A DNA stretch of 57,309 bases from Pararhizobium antarcticum. Its GTDB lineage: Bacteria; Pseudomonadota; Alphaproteobacteria; Rhizobiales; Rhizobiaceae. A program made the translations under genes and the position numbers. The notes beneath the pieces were generated by a model. That model was not told where the DNA came from. It made no database searches and saw nothing but the letters and a program-made list of their open reading frames with translations. Location: assembly GCF_001885585.1 (NCBI RefSeq), contig NZ_LSRP01000086.1, positions 1-57,309 of the forward strand. The letters run 5' to 3'. Shown here one piece after another: positions 46,073-56,179 of the stretch (position 1 is its first letter; each line of letters begins with the position of its first letter).

Positions 46073-49000
46073 TCAGTATTCCTTTTCGTAGAAGATACCG
46101 GCGCCGCTGCCGCCGGTGCCGGTCTCGCCGCGCAGCTTGACGCCGCGGCCGACATCGAGATTGATGATCGCCTTGCTGGAGCCTGCGTCCGAGCCCTGCT
46201 GCAGTTCGATATAGGTGCGGTCGTTGATGTATTTGCCGGCCCGCACCTGCGCGCCGCCGTTCTCATCCGTGGTGATGTCGAGGTCGTCGACACCGAGCTT
46301 GCTGCGCAAGCCGTCGAGCAGCGAGGTCGATTGTCCTCCCGCAAGCTGGCTGACGGCGCTGGCAAGCTGGGCGATCTGCAGGGCCGAAAGATTGGAGAGC
46401 GACCGGTTGAAGATCAGCTGCGCCAGAATTTCGTCCTGCGGCAGCGCCGGCGAGGAGGCAAAGGTCACGGTCGGATTGTTGGCGAGACCTGCGACATTGA
46501 CAGTGATCGTGGTTGCGCCCGCGGTCGATGTCGCGTCGAGATCGATCGTCGGCACGAGACCGCCTCCGAAGCCGATGCGACCCTCGGAGAAGTCGAGGCG
46601 CTTGCCGAGAATCTCCAGCCGTCCCCGGCGCATGTCGAAGCCGCCGGATACCTGCGGTGCTGCCGCCGTGCCGCGGATCGTCAGGTTGCCGCCCAGCTCC
46701 GCGTTGATGCCGCGTCCACGCACAAAGATCTGCGTGGGGGCGTTGACCGCCAGATCAAAGGCAATACCACCGCCGTCGCCGCGATTGCCGCCGCCACTGC
46801 TATCCTTGCCAATGTCGCTTTCCATCTGAAGCACGGCTTTTGGTGCGTTCTTGTGCTGGATGTTGATCTCCGACAGCGCAGCCGGCAGGCGTTCGGGAAT
46901 GGTGATGGCTGCCTTGCGAATGGTGACCTGCCCACCAATCAACGGTGTCCCGGTCAGGGGGCCCGTCAGCGTCATGTTGCCGTCGAGATTGGCCGTGAAC
47001 AGCGAGCCGTCGACATAACTGGCATTGTTCAGGCGGATTGTCAGATTGGCCGGGAAGCCGGAGCCGGGCGCGATGCCGATGGTGCCGCCGACCTCGATCG
47101 TGCCACCGGTTGCGATTTTGCCCGACAGGCTGGAGATCGTCGCCTGCTGGCCGTCGAGTGTGACATTGGCGGCAAGATCGGTGAATGCAAGATTGCGGCG
47201 CACATCGACCAGACGGGCACCGGAGGTCGAGATGCTGCCGGTGATCTGCGGCGCCGTCGCCGTGCCGTTAATGGCGATGTCCACGGCCGCTTGCCCGGTC
47301 AGGGTAAAACCTTGCTGCGCCATCAACCCGGAAATCAGCGAAAACGGAACATCGCCCGACAGTTTCATCGCCAGCGGCATGCTGCCGGTAACGCCAACCG
47401 TGCCACCGCCACGAAAGGAAAGACCGCCGGCGCCGGCGATGGTCGTGTCGAGTGTGACCGAGTTGTCGGCGAATTGCCCCTTGGCGGTCACATCAAGTGT
47501 CCCGACGCCGGCGGAACGCGCCTGCGCAACGCTCGCTCCGGCCCAGTTCAGATCATAGCTGACAACGGGTGCTGCCGGGGTGCCCTTGACGTCAACCGTG
47601 CCGCTGATGGCGCCGTCGGCGCCGAGTGTTGGCGCAAAGGCATTCACAAGGCTTGCCGGAAGAGCAGTGAGCTTGACATTGAGGGCAAGTGTTTCGCCGG
47701 CGCTGCCGGCAATGACGATCGAGCCGCCGGAGGCCTGGATGGTCAGTTGCTGCAGGCCGACCTTGCCGTTGTCGATGGCGATGACGGTCGGCTTCGTCAT
47801 CTTCAGGGGAATCTTGCGCGGGCTGGCCGCGAAAGAGGCAAGATTGATGGTCGTCTTGCCATTGGCGCTCTGCAGGTCGCCACGTGCGGTCAAGGGCGCG
47901 CCGTCATAGGTGCCGTCAAGTGCAAAGCCGGTCTTTTCCGCCTGCTGTTCGAAGGCAAGGCGAAGGCCGCTGACGCGATTGCCTGCCTGCGTGACCGTTT
48001 CGGCGGTGATGCTGCCCTTGATGGAGAGTTTTGCCAGATCGGCGATCGCAATGTCGGCTGCCGGTTTGACGATCGCAAGATTGCCACGCTTGATGCCGGA
48101 GCCCGTGGCGGTGAGCGCCACCGAAGTGACGCCGCTCACCGTCGTGATCCGCGCCGATCCGGCAAGATCGCCGGAGGCCTGTTCACCGGCCATCGCCGCC
48201 AGTAGGCCGATATCCGGCAGGTTGAATTCGATCGCGCCGTCCGGCTTGAAATCGGCGGACAGGTTGATCTGTCCTGTCAATGTGTTGTCGCCGATCCGGG
48301 CTTCCAGCACCGGGATCGCCGTGCGCCCGTTTTCGGAGATGAGATCTGCCTTGATGTCGATTGCCTGGCCGTCCAGCGCACCGGTTGCGGTGACTGTGGC
48401 CGACGGGCTATTCTTGTCGAGCGTGGCTTTTGCCGTGACGATCAGGTCGCTGAGCATGCGTCCCGCCAGTGTTGCGCCGCTCGAGGTCACCTCGGCATTG
48501 AGGCCGAGCGTATCAAGCGGGCCGGAAATATCCGCCTTGAAATCGGCCCTGCCGCTGGCATCGCCAAGCAGTCTGCCGATCTCCGGCACGGTGCCTGTCA
48601 GCGCGGCTGTCAGTATATTGTCCGTCATCGACACGGAGCCTGCTGCCTCGACGGTTCCGGATTTCAGATCAAGCCCGGTAATTTCAAGATTGCCGTTGGC
48701 ACCGGTCTGGAGATTGCCGGCAATGGCGATCGTCGTCTCGAACTTTTCAGCCAGATTGTCCGGCAGCACGGCGGGCAGGGCAAAGAGCTTGAAGTCTGTC
48801 GAAAGGCCCTTGGTTTCCAGGTCGTAGCCGCCGGTCAATGTGCCGCCGATGCTGGCGCTTTCGATCGTCAGCGGATCGAAGCGGACCGCGTCAGGCGAAA
48901 GCCCGATGGCACCGTTGATCCTGACCGGGCCCTTGACCAGACGGTCGACATCCGGGCTCGTGAATTGGGTCGCGCCGGTCGAAAGTGCTGTTTTGAGAGC

Positions 49001-50251
49001 CCCCGATCGTGTCGTCAGGTTGAAGTCGTCGCTGGAGGCCTGAAGCTGGATGGCGTCGATGCGGCCCTGCGGCAGGGTGGAGCGGGCAATGTCGGCGGCG
49101 ATGTCGAGGATGGCGGCCTGCGCATCGCCGATGACAGAGACATTGGCGGAATTGATCAGCAGTTGCGCTTCGCCTGCGGCAAGCGGCCAGCGGAAGTCGA
49201 CAGGGCCGCTCTTGCCGGCAAGGCTCGCCTGCAGATTGTTTTCGCCCTGTTGGCTGACAGTGCCGGATGCGGAAAGCGTCAAGGCGCCGGTCGAGACAGT
49301 GCCCCGCTCGATCCTGAGGGTCGATCCGCCTTCGATGGCGGCGGCGAGATCGATATCGGTCGTGCCTTCGAACAGCGGCCGGAACGCCGGCGGCATCAGG
49401 GTGCCAAAGGCGCCGCCGCCCTTCAGCGAGAGGTTGCGCAGGCCATCGGTGGCCAGCGTGTGGCGACCGTCGAGTTTGAGGATTTCGGTGCCGTCGAGTG
49501 ACGCCGTGCCCGATCCGGACCAGTCGGAGAGCGGTCCGGTGCCGGTTACCGCGATTGATACGGCCGGCTCGTTCGGCAGTTGCAGGAGTTTCGAAAGCAG
49601 GCCGCCCTTCGGCTCGTCGATCGCCGCTTCAAGCTTCAAGGCGTTATCGGCGGGATTGAAGACGATGTCGAAAACGGCCTTGGCGTCGGGGCGATCGCGC
49701 TGGGCAATAGTGAAGGCCGAGGCAATGCTTTCATTGGTGGCATCGACCTTGCCGGTCAGTGCCAGGAACTGGTCGACGCCAGCGATCTCCTTGCCGATGA
49801 TCACTTCTGGAAGGGTCAGTGCGTCGATCTTGACGCCGATCGGCAGCGCGAATGTCGAGCGCACCTCCTGCGTCTCGGTGGAAGGTGCTGGCAGGCGCTC
49901 GATTCGCACGGAGCCCGCCGTCACCGTTGCGGCGTCGAAGCGGGAAGAGAAAAGAGCCGTCGGCGACCATTCCACCTTCAACTCGCGCAGTTCGGCATAA
50001 ATCCCCTTGCTGTCGAACAGGGTGACGGTTGCCGCCGAAAAATTGCCGGTCAGAAGCGCGCTTGGATCATTGATGCGAACGATCTGGTCGGGCGTCGAGG
50101 CATATTTCTCGATCATGCTTGCTGCCAGCCGGGCGCCAGGCGCGGTAAAGCCGATGAACAGAAACAGCAGCATGCCGGCAACGACAATGAAGCCTGCACA
50201 ATAAACGACGAAACGCAGCGCGATTTTCAGGAAACGGACCAAGTGATTCAT
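46073..50251 (-). CDS. tamB: Translocation and assembly module protein TamB
   Basis: A 1392-residue envelope protein of the AsmA/TamB group. One N-terminal membrane helix (IALRFVVYCAGFIVVAGMLLFLFIGF) anchors it in the inner membrane, and a long repetitive beta-rich middle (many G-T-x-V-x-A-like strands) would span the periplasm as a hydrophobic groove. The C-terminal DUF490 domain (from about residue 1050) ends in GIFYEKEY. With TamA it helps insert outer-membrane proteins and may move lipids. It is downstream of tamA, 93 bases apart, on the same strand. Confidence 0.95.
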   Translation of the reverse strand: MNHLVRFLKIALRFVVYCAGFIVVAGMLLFLFIGFTAPGARLAASMIEKYASTPDQIVRINDPSALLTGNFSAATVTLFDSKGIYAELRELKVEWSPTALFSSRFDAATVTAGSVRIERLPAPSTETQEVRSTFALPIGVKIDALTLPEVIIGKEIAGVDQFLALTGKVDATNESIASAFTIAQRDRPDAKAVFDIVFNPADNALKLEAAIDEPKGGLLSKLLQLPNEPAVSIAVTGTGPLSDWSGSGTASLDGTEILKLDGRHTLATDGLRNLSLKGGGAFGTLMPPAFRPLFEGTTDIDLAAAIEGGSTLRIERGTVSTGALTLSASGTVSQQGENNLQASLAGKSGPVDFRWPLAAGEAQLLINSANVSVIGDAQAAILDIAADIARSTLPQGRIDAIQLQASSDDFNLTTRSGALKTALSTGATQFTSPDVDRLVKGPVRINGAIGLSPDAVRFDPLTIESASIGGTLTGGYDLETKGLSTDFKLFALPAVLPDNLAEKFETTIAIAGNLQTGANGNLEITGLDLKSGTVEAAGSVSMTDNILTAALTGTVPEIGRLLGDASGRADFKADISGPLDTLGLNAEVTSSGATLAGRMLSDLIVTAKATLDKNSPSATVTATGALDGQAIDIKADLISENGRTAIPVLEARIGDNTLTGQINLSADFKPDGAIEFNLPDIGLLAAMAGEQASGDLAGSARITTVSGVTSVALTATGSGIKRGNLAIVKPAADIAIADLAKLSIKGSITAETVTQAGNRVSGLRLAFEQQAEKTGFALDGTYDGAPLTARGDLQSANGKTTINLASFAASPRKIPLKMTKPTVIAIDNGKVGLQQLTIQASGGSIVIAGSAGETLALNVKLTALPASLVNAFAPTLGADGAISGTVDVKGTPAAPVVSYDLNWAGASVAQARSAGVGTLDVTAKGQFADNSVTLDTTIAGAGGLSFRGGGTVGVTGSMPLAMKLSGDVPFSLISGLMAQQGFTLTGQAAVDIAINGTATAPQITGSISTSGARLVDVRRNLAFTDLAANVTLDGQQATISSLSGKIATGGTIEVGGTIGIAPGSGFPANLTIRLNNASYVDGSLFTANLDGNMTLTGPLTGTPLIGGQVTIRKAAITIPERLPAALSEINIQHKNAPKAVLQMESDIGKDSSGGGNRGDGGGIAFDLAVNAPTQIFVRGRGINAELGGNLTIRGTAAAPQVSGGFDMRRGRLEILGKRLDFSEGRIGFGGGLVPTIDLDATSTAGATTITVNVAGLANNPTVTFASSPALPQDEILAQLIFNRSLSNLSALQIAQLASAVSQLAGGQSTSLLDGLRSKLGVDDLDITTDENGGAQVRAGKYINDRTYIELQQGSDAGSSKAIINLDVGRGVKLRGETGTGGSGAGIFYEKEY

Positions 50252-50344
50252 GTTTTACCCATAGCGCATTTGCGGCAAAATTGCTTCCTGCTCAAAGCCC
50301 GGGCTCCATAGAGGTTCCCGTTCCGGCGGAAAAAACAGCCGTTG

Positions 50345-52258
50345 TCAGAAAGATTGGCCGATACCGGCATAGATCCCGTAGGTCGTGCCGCCGGGATAGG
50401 GATTGAGCGGCACGGCAAAATCCAGCCGGATCGGACCGAAAGGCGTCGCATAACGAAGCCCGATGCCGGCGCCGGCACGGATATCGGAGAAGTCAGGGGT
50501 GCTTTTGCTGGATACGGCTCCGGCGTCGATGAACGGCACGATGCCGATCGTGTCGGTCACGCCGATCCGGGCTTCGAGCGTCGCATTGACATAGGAGCGA
50601 CCGCCGAGAAGTTCGTTGTCGCCATTGCGCGGGCTGATCTCCTGATAGGAATAGCCGCGCACCGTGCCGCCGCCGCCGAGGAAGAAGCGGCGTGTGGCGG
50701 GAATATCCGCCAGGCTGTCGCCGCCGAAAATCGATCCGGCCCCGATTTTTCCGGCCAGCACGAAACGATTGGCGGCATCAAGCGACTGGTACGCGGCCGC
50801 CGATCCTTCGAACGAACTGAAGAAAGTCTGGCCGTTGATCTCGTAGCTCGGCTTGACGCTGAGCGAGGCGCGATACCCTTCCGTTGCATTCAGCTTGTCG
50901 TCGCGCGTGTCGCGGACATATTCGAGCGGGATGCTGGCGGTCAGATATTCGTTCTGCCCGAAGGCATCCTCGACATCGGCAAAGCTCAGCTCAACCCCGC
51001 CTGACACTGTATCTTCCGGTGAAAGCTCGAAGGTTGCCCCTGCGGCCCCGGTAAAGATCGTCGCCTTGTAGGCGTCCGGGTCGACGATCGATGCCTTGAG
51101 GCTGGCATTGAAAGTCGATGCCGGGCCGAAGGCGCCGGGCTTGGCAAACAGGATGGCGGCGGAATAATCCAGATCGGTGACGTCGGTCGTCTCGCCGATG
51201 CGATTGACCGCACCTTCGACACGCAGCGATTCGGCCTTGCCGAACAGATTGCGATGGCCCCAATAGCCCTGGACCCCGAAACCGTCGGTGGTCGAGAATT
51301 GCGCGCCGGCTCCGAAATAGCGGTGCTTGCCTTCCGAGACCTCGATGGTCATCGGGATGGTGCCATCCGCGGACAGCTGCTTGGCCTCCCGGATGGTGAT
51401 GCTGGAAAACACGCCGAGCTGGCGCAGCCTTTCGGAGGCTTTTTTCAGGTCTTCAGGCGAGTAGGGCTTGCCGGCATTGAGGCGCGAATAGTCTGCGACG
51501 AAACCCGGATCGACGGTCTTGGTGCCGGTGACATCGACATCGCCGACATTTGCAACCGGACCACCCCTGGCGGCGATCACCACGTCCACCGTCGAGGTCT
51601 TGTGATCGGCGACGACGCTGCGTTCGGTCAGCTCGGCCAGCGGCCGGCCTTCTTCCTTGAGGTCGACGACGATCTTTTCGCCCGCCTTGATGATCAGGGT
51701 CGAATCGGCGCGGCCTCCCGGCGGCAGGTCGTATTCTGCAGGATCGCGGCCGGCAGCATCCTCCTCGAAACGCACGGCGCCCAGCGTGAAGGCAGGCCCG
51801 GGCGTCACCGTGATTTCGACGGGGATCGCCGCACCGTCAGGGAAGACCGGGTCAGGCGGCAGGTCATCGACATTCTGGCCGTTGACGCGGACATCAACAG
51901 TGCCGCCATAACGGGCTTTCTCATACAGGGCTGCCAGAAGGCGGTCGCGGTCGTCGCGCGCCTTGATGGCCAGTCCGAGATCGCCCGAGACCGGCTTTTC
52001 CTTGTCCTGGAAGAGGCGCGAACTGTTTTCCAGTGCTTCGCGCAGGTCCTCATCCTCGTCGCCGCCGTTCAGCGTCAGCGTATAGTTGACGGGGTCGATG
52101 ACCTGGTCAGTATCGTCTTCGCCTTCGAAAAAGCTCATTCCAAAAATCTTGAAGGCATTGGCCGGCGTTGCCGATAACGGCCCGCACAGAGCCATTGCGG
52201 CCACCGCAAGCACAGTGCCGGCCTTCCGATACGCAAGACGTGTTTTCGGCAGACGCAT
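50345..52258 (-). CDS. tamA: Outer-membrane assembly protein TamA (BamA-like)
   Basis: A 637-residue outer-membrane protein. The signal peptide (TVLAVAAMALCGPLSATPANA) is followed by POTRA-type repeats: beta-alpha strands such as AGEKIVVDLKEEGRPLAEL and GKPYSPEDLKKASERLRQLGVFSSI. The second half is a 16-stranded-type barrel with FFLGGGGTVRGYSYQEISP, the conserved G-x-R-G-Y-like block, and a terminal Phe (YAGIGQSF). It partners TamB. The start at 52258 lies 279 bases from the next gene. Confidence 0.94.
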   Translation of the reverse strand: MRLPKTRLAYRKAGTVLAVAAMALCGPLSATPANAFKIFGMSFFEGEDDTDQVIDPVNYTLTLNGGDEDEDLREALENSSRLFQDKEKPVSGDLGLAIKARDDRDRLLAALYEKARYGGTVDVRVNGQNVDDLPPDPVFPDGAAIPVEITVTPGPAFTLGAVRFEEDAAGRDPAEYDLPPGGRADSTLIIKAGEKIVVDLKEEGRPLAELTERSVVADHKTSTVDVVIAARGGPVANVGDVDVTGTKTVDPGFVADYSRLNAGKPYSPEDLKKASERLRQLGVFSSITIREAKQLSADGTIPMTIEVSEGKHRYFGAGAQFSTTDGFGVQGYWGHRNLFGKAESLRVEGAVNRIGETTDVTDLDYSAAILFAKPGAFGPASTFNASLKASIVDPDAYKATIFTGAAGATFELSPEDTVSGGVELSFADVEDAFGQNEYLTASIPLEYVRDTRDDKLNATEGYRASLSVKPSYEINGQTFFSSFEGSAAAYQSLDAANRFVLAGKIGAGSIFGGDSLADIPATRRFFLGGGGTVRGYSYQEISPRNGDNELLGGRSYVNATLEARIGVTDTIGIVPFIDAGAVSSKSTPDFSDIRAGAGIGLRYATPFGPIRLDFAVPLNPYPGGTTYGIYAGIGQSF

Positions 52259-52435
52259 TCGTTCCGTATTCCGCTCTTCAGGCTACTCGTGACACCGGCC
52301 TGTTGACGGCAGGGCCACAATCGCATGTCAAGATTTTCCATTCGTTAACGATGACACTACACAGCAATGTCGGCCGCTTGAAGCATCAAAGGCGAAATTT
52401 GCTTCAAAGTTCCCATTTGCTCTGGCGCTGATACC

Positions 52436-52460
52436 AAAAAGCCCCGGATTTCTCCGGGGC
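52436..52460 (-). terminator. Terminator of the glycine-zipper lipoprotein gene
   Basis: An 8-bp stem, GCCCCGGA with TCCGGGGC and a TTTC loop, is followed on the minus strand by five T. It lies 78 bases after the lipoprotein gene and upstream of tamA. Confidence 0.85.
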
Positions 52461-52537
52461 CATGCGTCTGTTCTGCTGCGTTAGCCAATTGTGACGGACA
52501 AATGCCGCGTCGTCCGGCATTGCGCCGCGGTGTTCGA

Positions 52538-52798
52538 TCAGCCGCGCGGGCAATCGTCGACATAGCGGCGGCCGTAGCGGTCGCGGTAGTAGCACTGGCC
52601 AGGCTGTTCGGAAACATTGCCGATCACGGCACCCGAAACGCCGCCGATGGCTGCACCGACGGCGGCGCCGCGGACGTTGCCGGTGATCGCACCGCCGATG
52701 ATGGCGCCGGACACGGCACCGATGCCGGCGCCCTTTTCAGTCTGCGTGCAGCTTGTGGCGGCAAGAGCCACCAGAATGAGCGCGATGGTCTTCTTCAT
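52538..52798 (-). CDS. Glycine-zipper lipoprotein
   Basis: An 86-residue exported lipoprotein. The signal ends in a lipobox, LVALAATSC, with the Cys as new N-terminus. The body is a glycine zipper (GAGIGAVSGAIIGGAITG, then GAAVGAAIGGVSGAVIG), a pattern of membrane-inserting or amyloid-like segments seen in the 17-kDa antigen/YMGG families. The tail is CYYRDRYGRRYVDDCPRG with two Cys. Its function is unknown, probably envelope maintenance. It is separately transcribed from tamA. Confidence 0.85.
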   Translation of the reverse strand: MKKTIALILVALAATSCTQTEKGAGIGAVSGAIIGGAITGNVRGAAVGAAIGGVSGAVIGNVSEQPGQCYYRDRYGRRYVDDCPRG

Positions 52799-53240
52799 TT
52801 TTCTCTCCAGATTTGGACGCTGGGCCTCTAAGGATGCGTCGCCGGTTTGTCTTCAAGTATTGAAGTCGGACGATGCAGTCCTCCCCCCGTTGAACTTGCA
52901 GGTCGAAGGATAATCGGCTGCCTGTGAAAGTCCACAGAAATGCAGCAAATTCCCCCGGGTCGCAAGATAATGCCATCCATGCTGAATGGAAGCTGAAAGC
53001 GCTGTTCCCCAGGGGACAGGCTTCAATGGAAAACGGTCGTTTCACGGAAATTTTGGTCCCAAACCGAAAGTAGCAGTTGCGGCACTTCCAAAAACAACAA
53101 ATGATGCCACTTGCGGCACCGCTCGGGAGGAGTGAGCGTTCCGCTCCGGCATGAAGAGTTGACGCGGTTTTACTTGCGGGAACGAGTTGCCTGCCTGGAT
53201 ACCGCTCTCATGTTGGGACGTCCAACCTCGGAGGAGCGAG
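52799..53240. other. 442-base divergent gap upstream of the cox genes
   Basis: No gene is supported here. It must hold promoters for the lipoprotein gene and the coxSLM-type operon. The only repeat I see is TTGCGGCAC, at 53077-53085 and 53111-53119, period 34. A short hairpin, GAGCG-TTC-CGCTC, follows at about 53134-53146. No clear -35/-10 or -24/-12 element could be fitted. Confidence 0.4.
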
Positions 53241-53729
53241 ATGGCTAAAGTTAAGATGACGGTGAACGGCCGGCAGGTCGGCAGCGAGTGCGACGATCGC
53301 ACCTTGCTGGTACATTTCCTTCGCGAAAATCTCGGTCTGACCGGAACGCATGTCGGATGCGACACGTCGCAATGCGGCACTTGCGTCGTCCACATGGACG
53401 GCCGCTCGGTGAAGAGCTGTTCGATCCTGGCCGCCCAAGCGGCCGGGTCCGACATCGTGACGATCGAGGGGCTGGCCAGCGGTGGCGAGCTGCATCCGGT
53501 GCAGGCGGCGTTCAAGGCCAATCACGGCCTGCAATGCGGTTTCTGCACGCCTGGCATGGTGATGACAAGCGTCGACATGATCCGGCGCCATGGGGCAGCT
53601 CTCGATGAGGCGACGGTGCGCGCCGAGCTGGAAGGCAATATCTGTCGATGCACCGGCTATCACAACATTGTCCAGTCCGTGCTTGCGGCCGCCGCAGAAA
53701 TGGGCGGCGCCAAGGAAGCGGCTGAGTAG
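53241..53729 (+). CDS. Molybdenum hydroxylase small (2Fe-2S) subunit, CoxS-like
   Basis: A 162-residue iron-sulfur subunit. It carries two [2Fe-2S] sites: the ferredoxin-type CDTSQCGTC with a later Cys in VKSC, and the helical-domain pair QCGFCTPGM and CRCTGYHN. It starts at the ATG at 53241, directly after a GGAGGAGCGAG ribosome site. The gene order S-L-M, rather than M-S-L, is that of form II CODH-like enzymes. It shuttles electrons from the molybdenum centre to FAD. Confidence 0.92.
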   Translation: MAKVKMTVNGRQVGSECDDRTLLVHFLRENLGLTGTHVGCDTSQCGTCVVHMDGRSVKSCSILAAQAAGSDIVTIEGLASGGELHPVQAAFKANHGLQCGFCTPGMVMTSVDMIRRHGAALDEATVRAELEGNICRCTGYHNIVQSVLAAAAEMGGAKEAAE

Positions 53730-53814
53730 GGCCTTGCAGGTTTTGGCCGGCCGGCGATAGCGCCGGCTGTCCCCGGCTATTTCGCTGGATATTCGATCTC
53801 GGGAGGAGATGACC

Positions 53815-56163
53815 ATGGGTGTTGAAGGCATTGGCGCGCGCGTCGCACGCAAGGAAGACAAGCGGTTTCTGACGGGCAAGGGCCGCTATACCGACGACAT
53901 GACGGTTCCGGGCATGAAATATGCCTTCTTCGTCCGCAGCGCCTATGCGCATGCGCGGATCCTGTCGATCGATACGGCGGCGGCGGAGGCCATGCCCGGC
54001 ATCATCGCCGTTCTCGGCGGCAAGCAGCTGCAGGCCGACGGGATCGGCAACCTGATCTGCGGCTGGATGATCCATTCCAAAGACGGTTCGCCGATGAAGA
54101 TGGGGGCCTGGCGGCCGCTGGCGCATGAAACCGTGCGTTATGTCGGTGACGCCATCGCCATCGTGGTGGCCGACAGCCTGTCCGAGGCGCGGGATGCCGC
54201 CGAAGCCGTGGTGGTCGAGTATGAGGTGCTTTCCGCCGTGACGCAGGCATCGCTTGCTCTTGCGGACGGTCAGCCGCAGATCCATCCGGAAGCGGCGAAC
54301 AATATCATCTTCGACTGGCAGCTCGGCGATGGCGATGCCACCGATGCAGCGCTTGCCAGGGCGGCGCATGTGACGGAAATGAAGATCGTCAACAATCGGC
54401 TGTCGCCCAATCCGATGGAGCCGCGCGCGACGCTCGGCATCTATGACGATGCCGAGGACCACTATACCTGCTACACCACAAGTCAGAACCCGCATGTCGC
54501 GCGTCTCGTGATGAGCGCGTTCTACAATGTCGCGCCGGAAAACAAGCTGCGGGTCATCGCCCCGGACGTCGGCGGCGGCTTCGGCTCGAAGATCTATATC
54601 TATCCGGAGGAGATCGTCTGTCTCTGGGCCTCGAAGAAGACAGGCGTTCCGGTCAAGTGGACGTCCGATCGCACCGAGGCATTCCTCACCGACGCGCATG
54701 GCCGCGATCACGAGACGACGGTGAAAATGGCCTTCGACGCCGATCACAGGATCATCGGGCTGAAGGTCGATACGATCGCCAATATCGGCGCCTATATGTC
54801 GCTGTTCTCTTCGGCGACCCCCACCTATCTCTATGCCACGCTGCTGTCGGGCCAGTATGATATCCCGGCCATCCACGCCAATGTGCGGGCGGTCTATACC
54901 AATACGGCACCTGTCGATGCCTATCGCGGCGCCGGGCGGCCCGAGGCGACCTATGTCATGGAACGCACCATCGAGACGGCGGCGCGCGAACTCGGCGTGT
55001 CGCCGGTGGAGCTGCGGCGGAAAAATTTCATCCGCTCCTTTCCGCACCAGACACCGGTGATCATGAATTACGACGCCGGCGATTTTGATGCCTCGCTGGA
55101 CGCGGCGCTGGCAGCCTCCGACTATGCCGGCTTTCCGGCCCGCAAGGCGGCGGCGGCGGCACGCGGCATGAAACGCGGCATCGGCATGAGCTGCTATATC
55201 GAGGCCTGCGGCATCGCGCCGTCGGCGGCGGTCGGCTCGCTCGGGGCCGGCGTCGGTCTTTGGGAATCGGCCGAGGTGCGGGTCAATGCCGTCGGCACGA
55301 TCGAGGTGCTGACCGGATCGCACAGCCACGGCCAGGGCCACGAGACGACGTTTGCGCAGCTGATCGCCGACCGGTTCGGCGTTCCCATGGACAATGTCAA
55401 CATCGTCCATGGTGATACCGACAAGGTGCAGATGGGCATGGGCACCTATGGTTCGCGCTCCGGCGCGGTCGGCATGTCGGCGATCGTCAAGGCGCTCGAC
55501 AAGGTCGAGGCCAAGGCAAAGAAAATCGCGGCCCATCTGATGGAAGCCGACGAGAGCGACATCGTCATCGAAAACGGCGAGCTGAAGGTTGCCGGCACCG
55601 ACAAGACGCTGCCCTGGTTCCAGGTGGCGCTGGCCGCCTACACCGCTCACAACCTGCCGTCCGGCATGGAGCCGGGCCTGAAGGAAACCGCCTTCTATGA
55701 TCCCTCAAACTTCACCTTCCCGGCCGGCTGCTACATTTGCGAGGTCGAGGTCGATCCGGAAACCGGCAAGACGCAGATCGTCCAGTTCGTCGCCGCCGAT
55801 GATTTCGGCAACATCATCAATCCGATGATCGTCGAGGGCCAGGTGCATGGCGGTATCGCGCAGGGGATCGGCCAGGCCCTGCTGGAGGCCGTGCATTATG
55901 ATCCGGCCAATGGACAGCTGATCACCGCGAGCTACATGGATTACGCCATGCCGCGGGCCGATGACCTGCCGTCCTTCCAGCTGTCGCACCAGACGACGCC
56001 CTGTCCGTCCAATCCGCTCGGCATCAAGGGATGCGGCGAGGCAGGCGCCATCGGGTCACCACCGGCGCTGATCAATGCCATCACCGATGCCATTGGCAAC
56101 AACGATCTGAGCATGCCGGCCACGCCGCAAAAGGTCTGGCTTGCTGCGAACGTCGCCCACTGA
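53815..56163 (+). CDS. Molybdenum hydroxylase large subunit, form II CoxL-like
   Basis: Molybdopterin cytosine dinucleotide subunit of the xanthine oxidase family, 782 residues. The active-site loop is AYRGAGR at residues 369-375, the form II signature; genuine CO dehydrogenase (form I) has AYxCSFR with the Cys that binds copper. The catalytic Glu is in GCGEAGAIG near residue 742. GGVFGSK-like block GGGFGSKIYIYPEE is intact. I use the ATG at 53815 because GGGAGGAG is six bases before it; an ATG at 53809 is in frame. Since the CO signature is missing, the true substrate, possibly an aldehyde or aromatic compound, is unknown. Confidence 0.92.
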   Translation: MGVEGIGARVARKEDKRFLTGKGRYTDDMTVPGMKYAFFVRSAYAHARILSIDTAAAEAMPGIIAVLGGKQLQADGIGNLICGWMIHSKDGSPMKMGAWRPLAHETVRYVGDAIAIVVADSLSEARDAAEAVVVEYEVLSAVTQASLALADGQPQIHPEAANNIIFDWQLGDGDATDAALARAAHVTEMKIVNNRLSPNPMEPRATLGIYDDAEDHYTCYTTSQNPHVARLVMSAFYNVAPENKLRVIAPDVGGGFGSKIYIYPEEIVCLWASKKTGVPVKWTSDRTEAFLTDAHGRDHETTVKMAFDADHRIIGLKVDTIANIGAYMSLFSSATPTYLYATLLSGQYDIPAIHANVRAVYTNTAPVDAYRGAGRPEATYVMERTIETAARELGVSPVELRRKNFIRSFPHQTPVIMNYDAGDFDASLDAALAASDYAGFPARKAAAAARGMKRGIGMSCYIEACGIAPSAAVGSLGAGVGLWESAEVRVNAVGTIEVLTGSHSHGQGHETTFAQLIADRFGVPMDNVNIVHGDTDKVQMGMGTYGSRSGAVGMSAIVKALDKVEAKAKKIAAHLMEADESDIVIENGELKVAGTDKTLPWFQVALAAYTAHNLPSGMEPGLKETAFYDPSNFTFPAGCYICEVEVDPETGKTQIVQFVAADDFGNIINPMIVEGQVHGGIAQGIGQALLEAVHYDPANGQLITASYMDYAMPRADDLPSFQLSHQTTPCPSNPLGIKGCGEAGAIGSPPALINAITDAIGNNDLSMPATPQKVWLAANVAH

Positions 56164-56179
56164 ACCGGAGGAGAAAGCC

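Noticed and set aside
46331-48205. Plus-strand open frame of 624 codons opposite tamB
   Set aside because: Composition is that of a shadow frame and tamB is certain on the other strand.
53512-55650. Minus-strand open frame of 712 codons
   Set aside because: It is opposite the clearly identified large subunit of the molybdenum hydroxylase and has the Arg/His/Gly-rich look of an antisense frame.
53815-56163. Genuine CO dehydrogenase (CoxL form I)
   Set aside because: The active-site loop is AYRGAGR, not AYxCSFR, so the copper-binding Cys is missing. The gene order S-L-M also favours form II.
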